From Notospermus geniculatus (taxonomy: Eukaryota; Nemertea; Pilidiophora; Heteronemertea; Lineidae): a stretch of 64,000 nucleotides of DNA. The notes beneath the pieces are model-generated. The model searched no databases. It had not been told where the DNA came from and saw only the letters and a list, made by a program, of their open reading frames with translations. The DNA is taken from contig NMRB01000557.1 in NCBI GenBank assembly GCA_002633025.1, positions 139,399-203,398 on the forward strand, in the 5' to 3' direction. The first letter of the stretch is position 1. Every line of letters starts with the position of its first letter. This document shows, piece by piece, positions 11,543 to 22,830 of this stretch. The position numbers and the translations under genes were made by a program.

Positions 11543-13786
11543 GGCTTACTGGATATAGCATAATCATAAAAAGCATAACATAATCGGGAGTACTCATTAT
11601 TTCCACGCCCACCATGACAGTGGCGCGGATAGCTAGTTTCTTGTCGTTCCGCTAGGTGATTGGTTGTCAGAGTGACGCCAGCACCTCTTGAGTCTTACAA
11701 TTCATCATGACTGCGCCCATACTAGTAGTTTGCCGCTTCGATGATTGAAATCAAGACAGAAGCCGAGAGTTTTTTTAATTCATATGTGACAAGAGATTCA
11801 GTGAAATGAAACATGCACACGCATCAGGTCGAAGTTAGCACTTAGATCAGTTGACCGAATTTATGAACCAAGGTCTGCCTCATCTTGGCATACGCAGAAA
11901 TTGAATGAGTCATGCGGCGGGGGGAGGGGCTACAGTGTGTTCCATCATATTATTGCTTGACATAGCCGAATATGATGCCTCGGGGTTGAACTCAGCACTT
12001 CTATAAAGATATTTCCTTAACGTTACCAAAAATATATAACACCAAAAATATACAACTCGAAATCTGCAAATCTAGCCACTTTCTTTCAATAAATAACGCT
12101 ATCAGCCCAGCATTTTCTTGTGGTTTCTATGTCTTAATCGAAAATAGAAGTCTTTTCCTACCACATGAGACTTGTCTGACGAGTCAGTTCCCCGAAATAG
12201 GTGAGATACAAGGCTCCAAAGATGGGTTGTTTCGGCTTGTTTTCGGCATTTCGTGCAGCCCCCTTCCCGACCGATCAGTTTACTTGCTTGCCGTAAGATG
12301 GCACTCTAACGAGATCGCCAACTCTCATTGGTTGTGTTACGAGACTTCACTCCAAATATGGACAAAGCTGATCGTCAGCGCCATATGCTCAGCGGACATG
12401 AACTATATCGCCCGGGAAGGGTGGTGTACGCGAGGAGAAATGGGGCTTGAAGTTGTCACATTTTGGGCGCTATATCTCAATTAATACTTGGAATTGAAAG
12501 CTGTAACAAATGTCATTGTTTAGAAAAAAACCTCATCTTTCCATATTGCTAGAGAAATTAGTAATTGGTTCAATGGTTCGGCCACAACGTGCTGTTGAAC
12601 ATGCCGAAAATTGGTGATTTTCGAGTTGTATATTTTTGGTGTTATATATTTTTGACGTTACTTACCTGATACAAAATGCAGTGAGCAAACACGACACTCA
12701 TGTAGGCCTAACGATCGTTATCTTCGGGTTGGAACTTGGATGGCTTGCAACCACCGCGCTCTTTTGACGGAAATTCGTATTCATCTGGAATAGTGTTTCA
12801 GCCAGGATTTGAAAAGGGCAGGGCAGTGACTCCCAAAAAAGGGCAGTGACTCCAAAAAAAGGGCAGGAATTTTTCACTCCGACAAAGTGGGACCTTAAAA
12901 ACCGACAAAATTTTACTGATTTTGGATAAAAACAGGGACTTTTTAAAGCTAATGGTGCTTTTAAAGCCACTTTCAAGCCATTAATTAGGTGTCAGACCAC
13001 CTGCCTCTTCCTGTTAAAAAAAAATTTTTTTTTTTTTTTTTTTGAAAAAGGGCAGGGCGTTTTTGAGGGCATAAAAAGGGCAGCAGGGCGCCCCCTGGGC
13101 GAGGCAGGGCGCCGCGCCCTGCTGAAACGCTTTAGCTGAAACACTATGGAATTCTGTGCCAGATTTCCGTTGGCAGCACGTGACTTTGCACCCGCTGACA
13201 ATGCAAGTTTGCACCATTTATCAGGGTTTGGGGGAATTTTATGCAATACTATGAGACACCCAGTCAGCTATCAAACATGTCAAAACCAGCGTTCACTTCC
13301 GTGTTTACATTTTGAGTTTCCTATGAGTCGCTAAGCAACGTGGGGACGTGACTTTTTCATGACGCAAAATCCACAGTATGACGTCGCGACGGGTCGATCG
13401 ATCGATGGCTCGCAGAGTCACCACGTAGCAAACCCACCGGTGGCCCTGCACCTGGAAACGAGGTTCCATGAAAATTTTGTTGAAATGAGTTAATGGCATA
13501 TTTGAAATAAGTAGGTCGCAATGTACTTTTTGTGAAGATCGTTCGAAGTGTGACTGTGTAATGCATTCTCCATTAAACTAAAATCCTTCTTTTGCTTTTT
13601 TCTCGAAATCGCCTCTGATACTGAACACCAACTGTTATGGGGTCTTGCACAAGATGCGCTCCCTCTGCACGTGCCATCTGCACCTCGCTCCCGTGTAAAA
13701 AAACCATGATATCCAGGACACTTTTTGTACATCTCAACTGGGTATAACTTTGGGGTACTAGGTTTAAGATTATGTTATGCTCAGCC
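11543..13786. mobile_element. 2.24-kb MULE-like insertion, 9-bp duplication
   Basis: AATTTAGTG occurs at both edges (11534-11542 and 13787-13795). The paralogous locus has one copy, uninterrupted, at 23842-23850. The ends start GGCT and share AGCATAACATAATC in inverted orientation (about 11571, about 13768). A 9-bp duplication points to Mutator-like elements. There is no transposase ORF. It contains a nested TIR element, a 13018-13043 T-tract and low-complexity GGGCAG repeats (12815-13100). Confidence 0.75.
12019..12662. repeat. Nested TIR element
   Basis: Arms of about 42 bp (AACGTTACCAAAAATATATA at left, with an internal block ACACCAAAAATATACAACTC) are matched inverted at about 12618-12662. 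The ORF at 12227-12484 lies inside but has no recognisable similarity. Confidence 0.7.
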
Positions 13787-14095
13787 AATTTAGTGGCTGC
13801 TGACCTTAGCCAAAATATTTCTAGGCCCGCTGACCCCAACCCTCGCCCTAGCCCTAACCGTTGCCTATCGTTCCCAACCCAAATCTAGCCCAAAAGGCGC
13901 GGAGAAATTGTGTTCTGAAGGAGAATACTGCTATATGAAGAGTTAGTAATTTCAGCCGCTAGATTGGACTGAAAAATGTGGTAGCAATAAAAATTTCGTG
14001 GCCCGCACCGGCTCTCCACTACAGGACTCCCTGTGAGCGTTATCGCAAGCAAGCGCCAGATAGGGCCTATGAGGAGAGACTGAACTGCAACATAC

Positions 14096-14538
14096 CTATC
14101 TATTGTAATGACTACTATCATGTAGACTGTGCCAAGTTCGGTTGCGAGCGTCAATGTCCAGACCGCAGCTCGTACAACCATCCATCCGATTGTCCAAGGA
14201 AAATGAAAAAGGGGCAGAGTCAGCAATCTGTGAAGTAACCTAGTGACCAGGAAAGTTGTGTCGTACACGGCCAATGCCTGCAGGAGGAATCTGGCCGAAG
14301 ATATCTTCTGTCCTCTCAAAACCGCTAAGACCAAAGCATTGCCGATGATGCCGGCCACACAAATTGTCGGTACGATGATGTATCTAATGATAAAAAACTG
14401 ATCCTCAATAGGATTATACCGGTATGTAATAGGTTCCCCAGATGTATTCGTTGTGTGGTCGGAGAGGTTCCCGTTTCCAATCGCCGCATACATTGGCCTC
14501 GTCGTATTAGCATCCATCTCCATGGCCGCCTCGTTCAC
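14096..14538 (-). CDS. GPCR first coding exon, paralogue A (partial gene)
   Basis: Encodes the N-terminal half of a class A GPCR: an extracellular N-terminus with several N-glycosylation sequons, TM1 with GIIGN, TM2 with LLQALAVYD, and TM3 ending VYMIVVITIDR. At the DRY position the minus strand reads GATAG|GTATGT, a strong splice donor in phase 2, so I end the exon at 14096. Compared with exon 24137-24570 it is 9 nt longer, a frame-preserving difference, and both stay open, which argues for selection on both. No second exon exists between 1 and 14095, so its 3' half is outside the window or lost. The conserved TM3 cysteine is absent. Confidence 0.75.
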
Positions 14539-14799
14539 AAATACACAAACTCTTTCGAACCTGACCCAAGTTCTTTTTTGAGCATCAATAATGAGTTATT
14601 AGTACCGTAATTTAGTCAGATGGTCGTCTAGTTCCAATAACCTGACGCGAATCCGTCAGATGTGCATACGCGGTATTTCAACCAAATGACGGACAGTACC
14701 GATGCTCATATTGGTGCTATTGTCATAAAATTGCACGCCATTTTCCTGCAGTGTGTTCAGTGTGTGCTGAAAACTGGGATGGGATTCTTTGAAGTACAG

Positions 14800-14990
14800 T
14801 GGAACCTGTCTAGTTTCATCCTGTATAATGAAAACACCTCCCTAACGTTGTGAATTGGAACCTATTTTTCCTAATACAAAATATGTTACTTTCATCCTGA
14901 ATGGAAACCCCTCTATTGGACAACGTGAACCAAAAACCTTGGCACTAAGGTTGTTTTAACCTGTATACTGGCGACGTTATGGAGTTTTCG
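14800..14990. repeat. Pogo/Tigger-like terminal fragment, copy A
   Basis: Starts TACAGTGGAACCTGTCTAG and is shared with 24836-25017 next to the other GPCR exon. CAGTGGAACCT-type ends are known from pogo/Tigger elements, but no second end or transposase is seen. It is followed by a half copy of the hairpin that is complete at 25020-25139. Confidence 0.4.
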
Positions 14991-15349
14991 CAAAGCCCCC
15001 GAAACGCAAACGAGAACGCCAAACCACGGGCGTATGAGGCTCGGATTGTTGGGCTTTTCACGTAAAATCGGGGTATCTTGGACACACTGTACACAGTGTG
15101 TATACTAGTAGTATATAAAAAAGACCAGGTTGGAGACGAGCAGACCGATTCGCAACTTTGGGCGATGTTTTCACTTAGAAAAACAGCACGACAGCCAGTT
15201 TATTATACCTCATTGGAATCCCCACGATGCGTACCCCACTCTGAATGTCCTTTCAACACAAAATCATTAGATATAACAGAGAAAACCGTGTTTTTCAAAA
15301 CGATAAAAAGTGGTCAGCCGCCATGCCCAGCCAAGCCATCTTTCCTACA

Positions 15350-15420
15350 GCCTCTATGTAAGATGAACGCTGATTAGTCAATTGAGAAAGTTGACCAATC
15401 AGCGTTCATCTTACATAGGT
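15350..15420. repeat. Short hairpin
   Basis: GTAAGATGAACGCTGATTAG and its near-perfect complement form a stem of about 30 bp with a small loop. No gene context. The unannotated DNA from here to 16856 shows nothing further. Confidence 0.7.
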
Positions 15421-16856
15421 TGCTTGACTGATTTGGTTGAAATAAAGGCTATTTTTCATGTCCGAAGATATTACCACCCGGGAAACCGCAGATGCTGAGG
15501 TTGCCTGGTTTCATCTGGAATTTTTTTTTGGGACAGCCTGTATAAAAGCTCACATTTTCATCATTTTGATGCGCCGTTATTATAGATCTGAAATTGGCAG
15601 ATTGTACCGTGATTACACTGCCATTAGATATTTCAATAAATGAGGCACATGCAGATTAGAAATGACAATCTCCCGCAATGGGTGTTTTTACCTCGCTCCT
15701 CTTCCTCCACTTACACTTTGTGTGCGGGTGTATGAAGAGGAGCGATACCAAAGCCCTGCTATGGGAGGACGGGAAGCTGAGTAAATGACGAACAATTGAC
15801 TGTTGACACCGATCATAACATTATAACACCAATCATAACATTATATTTATATACATAATCAAACTTTTGTATACCGTGTATCACAATTTATTCGCTTGGC
15901 GGCCTTGGAAAACCAGTCGGAAGTCGCTGAGTGATCAACAAGGGCCGTTACATGTAGATTGCCTGTGCATTGGTCTGCTACTGCTCGCCTGTTGCGCAAT
16001 ACGTTTCAGCTATTGAAATGTGCGGGTTCACCAAGGCCATTAACACTTTCCTCAAACGCGACATCCGACGGGTTTTCCTAGACCGCCTCACAGTTACAAC
16101 TCAACCAAACGGTCATTCTTTTCATTAGCTTTTTACTCTTTAGACATGTTAGAAGCTCAATCTGCACAGCAATTTCCATATGCATTTTGCAGAATAAACT
16201 CTGTCTTCGGTACTTCCTGGTTGCACAATCTCTTCTAGCGCTTCAAATGTTGCCTGCAACGAACGTCCTTAAAGGTTAAGATATTACATGGTAAGGTTCT
16301 CCTGCGGGAAGAGACTATATTATTGATTATAGGATAGTCACAACCTGATCCCAAAGCAAAATAACAAGAAATAAAATAAAAACTATTTCTATCATTAAGG
16401 GTCGTCAAAAAAGCGCAGGCGCATACTTCCAGTTTTCAGGGTCCTAAATTATACATATATGAAGAATTACGGGAGTGACGTTGTTTAATTTCAACAGGGA
16501 ATGAGTTCCACTCTTTGACGGAATCAGGGACGGCAGATTTTAAGTAGCCCAGTGATTGGAAACATTAGCAACCGTTACACCTATTAAAATACCCGTGTTT
16601 TTCCAGACCAGTGTCAAACCCACGTCTACGAAAAACCCGGCGAGAGTTCACACTACGACAGTGTAGTTAAGTAGCCCGGCGACATGTGCGCTGCATGCAC
16701 TGACTCTTCTGTATTGGCACACGTTGTTTGAGGCGCTAACTCATGTTAGTGTTACTCATCCAAGATCAAATAACCACCGACTTTGCTTCACAATATGATG
16801 GTTCAGAGACCATGTCATACAGGCCTAATGAAAATTTGGCGCTAATTCAGCCACTT

Positions 16857-17496
16857 TTAGTTCAGGAGTTCGCTTCTTGTTGGCCGTAGAATCGTTCCAG
16901 TTGTCTGGGTGAGCGAGTCGAGTGCATGTCCGCTTCGTCTGGTTGTCATCTTCTTACATCGCCCGCAGGATATCCTTTTTAGATCCCGACGAAAACGTTC
17001 ACCAGCAATAGAATAGATGACAACATTCACCGCTGAGTTAAGGGTGGCAAGGGCGGAGGCATATGGAAGAAATGTAAATGTCATCTCGACAACGTCGATC
17101 CTTACCACATATGAGAAAAACAGAACCGTATACACACAACCTGCCGGCACCCGTAATACGATGAACACAATCACCATCGAAACAATAATGGTACTTGCAT
17201 GATTATCCCTCCGGCTGGTGGTACGCAAAGACACTTGAGCGACGTGCATTTTTCTTAAGCTGCGCCAGACCTCAAAGTTGAGGGGAATAATAACGAACAG
17301 TGGGATAACGTTATACAATAGATTTACAAATACGAGGTCAAACCCGATGATGAAACTACGATTCCAGTTATCATATCTGGTGAATAATGTTACGATAATG
17401 GCGATGGTCATCACCGTGACGACTGCCACCCCGATCTTAGCATTCCTGAGGGTATCCATTTTCTTGGCCTTCATTGGCAATCGGATGTGGATGAAC
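16857..17496 (-). CDS. GPCR second exon (TM4-TM7), FMRFamide-receptor-like
   Basis: The acceptor TTTCTGTCTATCTGCAG|G on the minus strand joins in phase 2 to exon 24137-24570, giving a 357-residue receptor. The joint rebuilds the DRY motif as DRF. This exon supplies intracellular loop 2 (FIHIRLPMKAKKMDTL), TM4, TM5, TM6 with LRVPAG (proline kept, CWxP tryptophan absent), TM7 with NSAVNVVIY in place of NPxxY, and an FRRDL helix 8. The overall pattern fits the invertebrate peptide-receptor (FMRFamide-like) group at the plasma membrane; the ligand is unknown. The intron is about 6.6 kb and filled with repeats. Confidence 0.8.
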
Positions 17497-17610
17497 CTGC
17501 AGATAGACAGAAAGTAGTCTAAGACCGGTCCCCTTTCCCCTAGCCGCTCCGCTGTTACAAGGTCAGGCATTGCGTATGCGATTTCTACACTTGACTGGTT
17601 CATCCCTAAT

Positions 17611-18425
17611 TTAATGCTGAACTGCACGAACAAAAAGCCCCAATGCGACGAGCAAGGGAATTGCAGTACACCTCAAACGAAGGCTCAGAACATGATAGAC
17701 CCCAGGAGGCCAGGAGGGCGCCACTATTTTTGCCTTCGGGCAACAGAGCTGTCAACGTCTCCAGACACCTCTCACACTACTCAGAGAAAAGAAATTATAG
17801 TAACTTACACGCGATTCGAACTGTCGACCTTCTGATTTGTAATCCACCACTCTATCCACTCGGCCAACGAGCCAGCTGACAGAGACATGATTTGTGTTTG
17901 CCATAGACGTAGGCCTTCGACTTAAGTAATAATACTACATGTACGAACAAGAGAAAACATGGGAATACTAACAAGTTCGGTGGCCGAATGGGGAAGAGGG
18001 TGGAACAAAGATAACAGGGTGCGCGAGGTCGATTCGAAGCTGGGTCAAAGAAATTTCTTTCCAAAAAAGTGTTCACCAGGAGCTCACCAGAAAATGTTGC
18101 CACCTCGACAGCTCAAAGACAAATGTGACCAGACCAGGTATGACAGGGATTAGACCGGTCTTATTGTTTAGCGAGGGATTAGAATATATGGCTATAGAGA
18201 CCATAACCATTCGAATATAACCTTACAATAGCGGGCTATTGTTTGGCGGACTTGCATTCCTAGTACGTTGATTCCTGTCACACCTGTTCACAAATAAGAT
18301 GACGCCCTCCTGGCCTCGTGGGGTCTGTCATGTTCTGAGCCTTCGTTTGAGGTGTCTGCAGGGCGTTTGCAATTCTCTTGCAAGTCGCATGGGGCTTTTC
18401 GTTCGTGTAGTTCAGCTTTAATCCA
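17611..18425. repeat. Inverted-repeat element inside the GPCR intron
   Basis: Arms of about 115-120 bp: left 17611-17732 (GCTGAACTGCACGAAC to GAGGCCAGGAGGGCG), and an inverted, diverged copy at 18302-18422. TTTAAT flanks on both sides suggest a TTAA-type target. It encloses a tRNA-derived segment. It begins about 115 bp upstream of the splice acceptor at 17496. Confidence 0.7.
17808..17875 (-). mobile_element. tRNA-derived SINE head
   Basis: The minus strand reads GGCTCGTTGGCCGAGTGG (A-box-like) and later CAGTTCGAATCGCGTG (B-box-like), with tRNA-like spacing. The acceptor ends do not pair well, so it is scored as a SINE or tRNA relic, not a gene. Confidence 0.55.
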
Positions 18426-18802
18426 TTTATACAGAGAACAACAGGTGGCCATCAAAGTAGTGTGGATAAAAGGCCGAAGCGTGTATGGCAGGTCAGAGTG
18501 GACAGAATTCGTATTTTATGTCCATATATATTCCGACCAATCAGAACGACTTTATTCATATGTACAATAATTATCACACATAAAATCGATTTGATACACA
18601 CATAAAACCGATTTTATGTCCATATAAATTCGATTATGTCTACACATAAATTAAACTGGACGAATTTATATCCACATCAATTCCGATTTTATATTTTATA
18701 TGGACATATAAAAAGCAGCCAATCAGAGTAGCGCTTTATATTGTATATTAACTTCCATATTAGATTTGCTCATTTCATTATCGAAAATACTTTCAGTCAA
18801 TA

Positions 18803-19345
18803 GCCCTTTTTACACGGTGCCGGTGCGTTCCGGATCGAGACTAGATCGAGGAGGGTTCGGTTATTTTTCCCCGTGTGAAAGCGAAACAACTGACCTCCAC
18901 CTTCCTCGGGCTAGTTCAGTTCGCCGCGTGAGTCTCGGGAAGGTGGAGGTAGGTTCGGGCTGGTTATTCTCTCGTGTAAAAGCGAACCGACCTCCACCGG
19001 CCTCGTGCGGGATTGAGCACGCTACATGTGAATGGCATCACTGGCGCGTTGCTGTAAGTTACCTGTGAAGAAATCACGCAAAAGATTTCTCAAGCACTGC
19101 TCATGTTGTTAGAAGCATAGTTTATCGATTTTAAGTGATTATTTTTGCGATATTTCTTACTTGCGATAACTGTAAATGTTGATACACGCCATCTGGTGGC
19201 ACGCATTTGAACGAACCGACCTCGAACTAGTTCGAGGCGGGTTCGGTAACCCGCACCGTGTAAAAGCGATCAATCCATCCTGAACCGAACCCGCCCGAGG
19301 AGGGTGGAGGTAGGTTTCCTCGAACCAGCACCGTGTAAAAAGGGC
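18803..19345. mobile_element. 543-bp TIR element, TA duplication
   Basis: The ends are GCCCTTTTTACACGGTGC and its complement GCACCGTGTAAAAAGGGC, flanked by TA. The interior contains two further inverted pairs built on GAGG(A/T)GGGTTCGG and GTGTAAAAGCGA. No transposase. It lies in the GPCR intron. Confidence 0.8.
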
Positions 19346-19690
19346 TAATGAGAACTATCGTTTAGTTGCAAAACTGCATTATGGGGCGGGTAATACAATG
19401 GTTGATTGGAACCGCGTTTTTACTTACGTTACCGACTGTTTGAACATTGGACATGTTGGTAAAATGGCTCGAGTGAACGATTTTGAAGAATTGTTTAATA
19501 ACTTTAGATATACGGTCATTGAAATTATCTGGATGGAGGAAGACTAGCGCCAAAAACAAACATACAGCAAAAATACCTTTAAAAACACCCCAAAATGGGG
19601 CCGAGGAAATAAGATATTCCGCTTATTTGCCTGGGATAGTTTCGCTATTAACGCACAGATTTCAACCAAACTTGGTATGGTAATAGTGGT

Positions 19691-20315
19691 CACAGCTGTT
19701 TCAGGCTTTTGAGTCCTTCCATCGAAATGGTTTCATAACCTCTTTAGGTTCTTGACTATGAAGTAATATGTCTTACGTGTTTCCTTAGGTGTTAACTTCG
19801 TTACAAGGCAATAAGAACGTTGCATCATTGCTTGCTCATTTGCATTTGAAATGGCAGACTTTGTACACAAAGGAAATTTGTATAGCTTTCTTTTGTATAT
19901 CTAAGCTCTCCGATATTAGAAATATCAGAAATGAGAAACTTTATTTGATGGCCGCATGCTTTAGACAAAATATCAGTGCAGGACTTCCTATCCTTCTATT
20001 CGCCAAATAATCATTTGTGAGGAAGCTATTGTCGTCAGAAAAATTTAAGTACATATTTCACCATGTAAGAATCCTCGGAGTAGAAAACGAATGATACAAT
20101 ATCCTAGCTGAATAACTACCAATCGACAATATATTCATACAAACTCGATCACGTTTGTGAATTTTCTGTTTTTTGAGAGCTCATTTGTAGAGGAATTCAA
20201 GACCTGTGCCTTGTTCTTACATAAGTCTCAGAAAATGACGCGGTATTACTCGAACATTGGTTAGTAAATGACAAGAGGGTGATCAGTTCTTTCGATGGAG
20301 GCTCAAACAGCTGTG
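19691..20315 (+). mobile_element. 625-bp CACAG-end element, copy 1
   Basis: The ends are CACAGCTGTTTCAGGCTTTT and the complement of CACAGCTGTTTGAGCC. It is flanked by TGGT on both sides (19687-19690, 20316-20319), a 4-bp duplication. The second copy, also 625 bp, lies inverted at 20966-21590. CACAG termini with 4-bp duplications recall the CMC (CACTA/Mirage/Chapaev) group, an inference only. The 73-codon ORF inside is shared by both copies but is not independent evidence of coding. Confidence 0.88.
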
Positions 20316-20319
20316 TGGT

Positions 20320-20965
20320 GCGGCTAAGGGACCTTGTGGTACCACCCATCACTCTGTTGTGTAATCCCTAGCAACGGCACAGCAACTCCATTGTTGAGCG
20401 GAAACCTGGGATCATTTCAATATTACTGGCACCATATATTGGTTAGAATTCGATAGTGAGGCTAAAAGCTACCGTACTTCATTGTACCACTCATTACCCA
20501 ATTACTGTATCCGATGTGTTTAGTGGCCGCGGCCAGGAAGATCGTCGTACCTTGTTTTTCTAATTAGGCCTACACACGTTCCCGGCCACCAAGTAGAGTG
20601 GATGGGCGTAACAAAATTAGTCTCCTTGGAGCCTAACTTTACATAACCACTGGCCAGGCATTCCATGTCGTTTTCCCCATAAATGAAACGCGATCCCCAT
20701 CCCGAGGTAGTTGTCGAACGTGACCCTTGTAGGATTCCGTATCATTCACTACCACGGGCCCTTTTGTTAGATTGCACTTTATAACTCGCTGGGAACGTGT
20801 GTAATCAGAAAATCTAGGCTAAACACATCGGCATACACTATGTAACCCCTAGCAAAGCATAGCAACTCCATAGTTCTGCGGTAACCCTGGGATCATTTCA
20901 ATATTACTGACACTATATATTAAATAGAAATCGGGTTTCTAAGGTGAAAGACATTGCTTCCTACC
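20320..20965. repeat. Tandem-repeat units with nested hairpin
   Basis: Two units of the repeat described at 22110-22830 (GTAATCCCTAGCAACGGC at about 20360, GTAACCCCTAGCAAAGCA at about 20842) flank a separate hairpin at 20511-20831 with ends CCGATGTGTTTAG / CTAAACACATCGG. The last part (20929-20965) is the tail of a SINE. Confidence 0.65.
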
Positions 20966-21590
20966 CACAGCTGTTTGAGCCTCTATCGAAAGAACTGATC
21001 ACCCTCTTGTCATTTACTAACCAATGTTCGAGTAATACCGCGTCATTTTCTGAGACTTATGTAAGAACAAGGCACAGGTCTTGAATTCCTCTACAAATGA
21101 GCTCTCAAAAAACAGAAAATTCACAAACGTGATCGAGTGTGTATGAATATATCGTCGATTGGTAGTTATTCAGCTAGGATATTGTATCATTCGTTTTCTA
21201 CTCCGAGGATTCTTACATGGTGAAATATGTACTTAAATTTTTCTGACGACAATAGCTTCCTCACAAATGATTATTTGGCGAATAGAAGGATAGGAAGTCC
21301 TGCACTGATATTTTGTCTAAAGCATGCGGCCATCAAATAAAGTTTCCCATTTCTGATATTTCTAATATCGGAGAGCTTAGATATACAAAAGAAAGCTATA
21401 CAAATTTCCTTTGTGTACAAAGTCTGCCATTTCAAATGCAAATGAGCAAGCAATGATGCAACGCTCTTATTGCCTTGTAACGAAGTTAACACCTAAGGGA
21501 ACACGTAAGACATATTACTTCATATTCAAGAACCTAAAGAGGTTATGAAACCATTTCGATGGAAGGACTCAAAAGCCTGAAACAGCTGTG
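20966..21590 (-). mobile_element. 625-bp CACAG-end element, copy 2
   Basis: Inverted relative to copy 1 and nearly identical. It is flanked by TACC on both sides (20962-20965, 21591-21594). The same SINE context without the insertion is present at 22042-22045, which confirms the boundaries and the 4-bp duplication. Confidence 0.9.
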
Positions 21591-21680
21591 TACCAGGATC
21601 GAACCCACGAACCCTCGCGTATGGCATCAATCGCCAGCACTCAGGGGCACACGCCTTAAACCACTAGGCCAAATCCCCAT
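21591..21680 (-). mobile_element. tRNA-derived SINE head, interrupted copy
   Basis: On the minus strand: TTGGCCTAGTGGTTTAAGG (A-box region), a long variable-arm-like segment, then GTGGGTTCGATCCTGG (B-box). This recalls a Leu/Ser-class tRNA. Its tail continues at 20929-20965, across the inserted 625-bp element. Related copies lie at 22000-22107 and about 57725-57820. Confidence 0.7.
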
Positions 21681-21999
21681 CTTAAAGCGAATCGAAAGCG
21701 AAAAAATTTGATTTAGAAATAGAATTTGAAAGGGGACGAATTTTCAGGAAAAAATGTAAACAAATTTCTCCAGAATGTCAACAAAGAAATTTTCGTGCAT
21801 TTTGATTGGCTGAATTTTGTGTTTACAAACACCAGCCAAATGTAAACAAAACCCGCTATCGATTCGCTTTAAAAAAGATGGTTCAATGGCCCGTGTTTAA
21901 ACGAGGCGTCCATAAGTACCCTGCGAGTAGCCCAAACAATCTCCGAACCCAAACAGTTTTATGTTATCCAAGGGTCACAGGAGATACAAGTAAAGAATA

Positions 22000-22107
22000 T
22001 GAAATAGAAATCGGGTTTCTAAGGTGAAAGACATTGCTTCCTACCAGGATCGAACCCACGAACCCTCGCATATGGCATCAATCGCCAGCATTCAGGGGCA
22101 CATTATA
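22000..22107 (-). mobile_element. tRNA-derived SINE, uninterrupted partial copy
   Basis: Carries CGGGTTTCTAAGGTGAAAG, CTACCAGGATCGAACCCACG and the arm sequence in the same order as 20929-21680, without the 625-bp insertion. It is truncated before the A-box, where the tandem array begins. Confidence 0.7.
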
Positions 22108-22109
22108 TA

Positions 22110-22830
22110 TTGGTTAGAATACAACCAAACCTTGTAGGATGATAATGGGGAGGCTGAGCTACTTCATGGTACCGCTCATTACCCAATTATGTAACCCCTA
22201 GCAACAGCATAGCAACTCCATTGTTCTGCGGTAACCCTGTGATGATTTCAATATTACTGGCATTATATATCGGTTAGGACTCAACCAAACCTTGTGGGAT
22301 GATACAATGTAATAGTGAGGTTAAAAGCTACTTCATGGTACCACTCATTACCCAATTATGTAATCCCTAGCAACAGCATAGCAACTCCATTGTTCTGCGG
22401 TAACCCTGGGATCATTTCAATATTACTGGTTGAATTAAACCAAACCTTGTGGGATGATAATGGTGAGGCTAAGCCCAATTATGTAATCCCTAGCAACAGC
22501 TTAGCAACTTGTTCTGGGGTACCCGTGGGATCACTTTCACAAAAAAATTCAACCAAACCTGTGATGATGACAGTGAGGTTACAACAGTGTGATACAACTC
22601 ATCACACTGTTATGCAATAACTCTCGCAACAACATAGCTACCCCGTTGGATTGTTCAGTGGTATGCTGGGATCATTTCGCTATTTGTACAAGGAAACCTG
22701 GCATGCCTGGTATGATGAAAACATTAAGGGTCACCTACCTTGCATACCATTTGCCATTCTATGTAACCCCTAGCAAATGCACAACAAGATTTGTTTCCTT
22801 CTTTCGAATGTTCTCTTCTTTGTCAGCCAG
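22110..22830. repeat. Degenerate tandem array, 120-170-bp units
   Basis: Units are recognised by TA(A/T)(C/T)CCCTAGCAACAGC starting near 22192, 22361, 22484, 22617 and 22763. They carry common blocks TTCTGCGGTAACCCTGGGAT, ATTTCAATATTACTGG and AACCAAACCTTGTGGGATGA. Unit length varies and the array decays to the right. Two more units lie at 20360 and 20842. Confidence 0.75.

Noticed and set aside
12227-12484. 85-codon ORF
   Set aside because: Lies within a TIR element nested in a MULE-like insertion; no transposase features.
13838-13865. CCCTAGCCCTAACC-like telomeric words
   Set aside because: Only two or three irregular units, also present beside the other GPCR exon; not a telomeric array.
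19789-20010. 73-codon ORF repeated at 21271-21492
   Set aside because: Both lie in the near-identical 625-bp elements; no domain and no sign of selection can be shown from two young copies.
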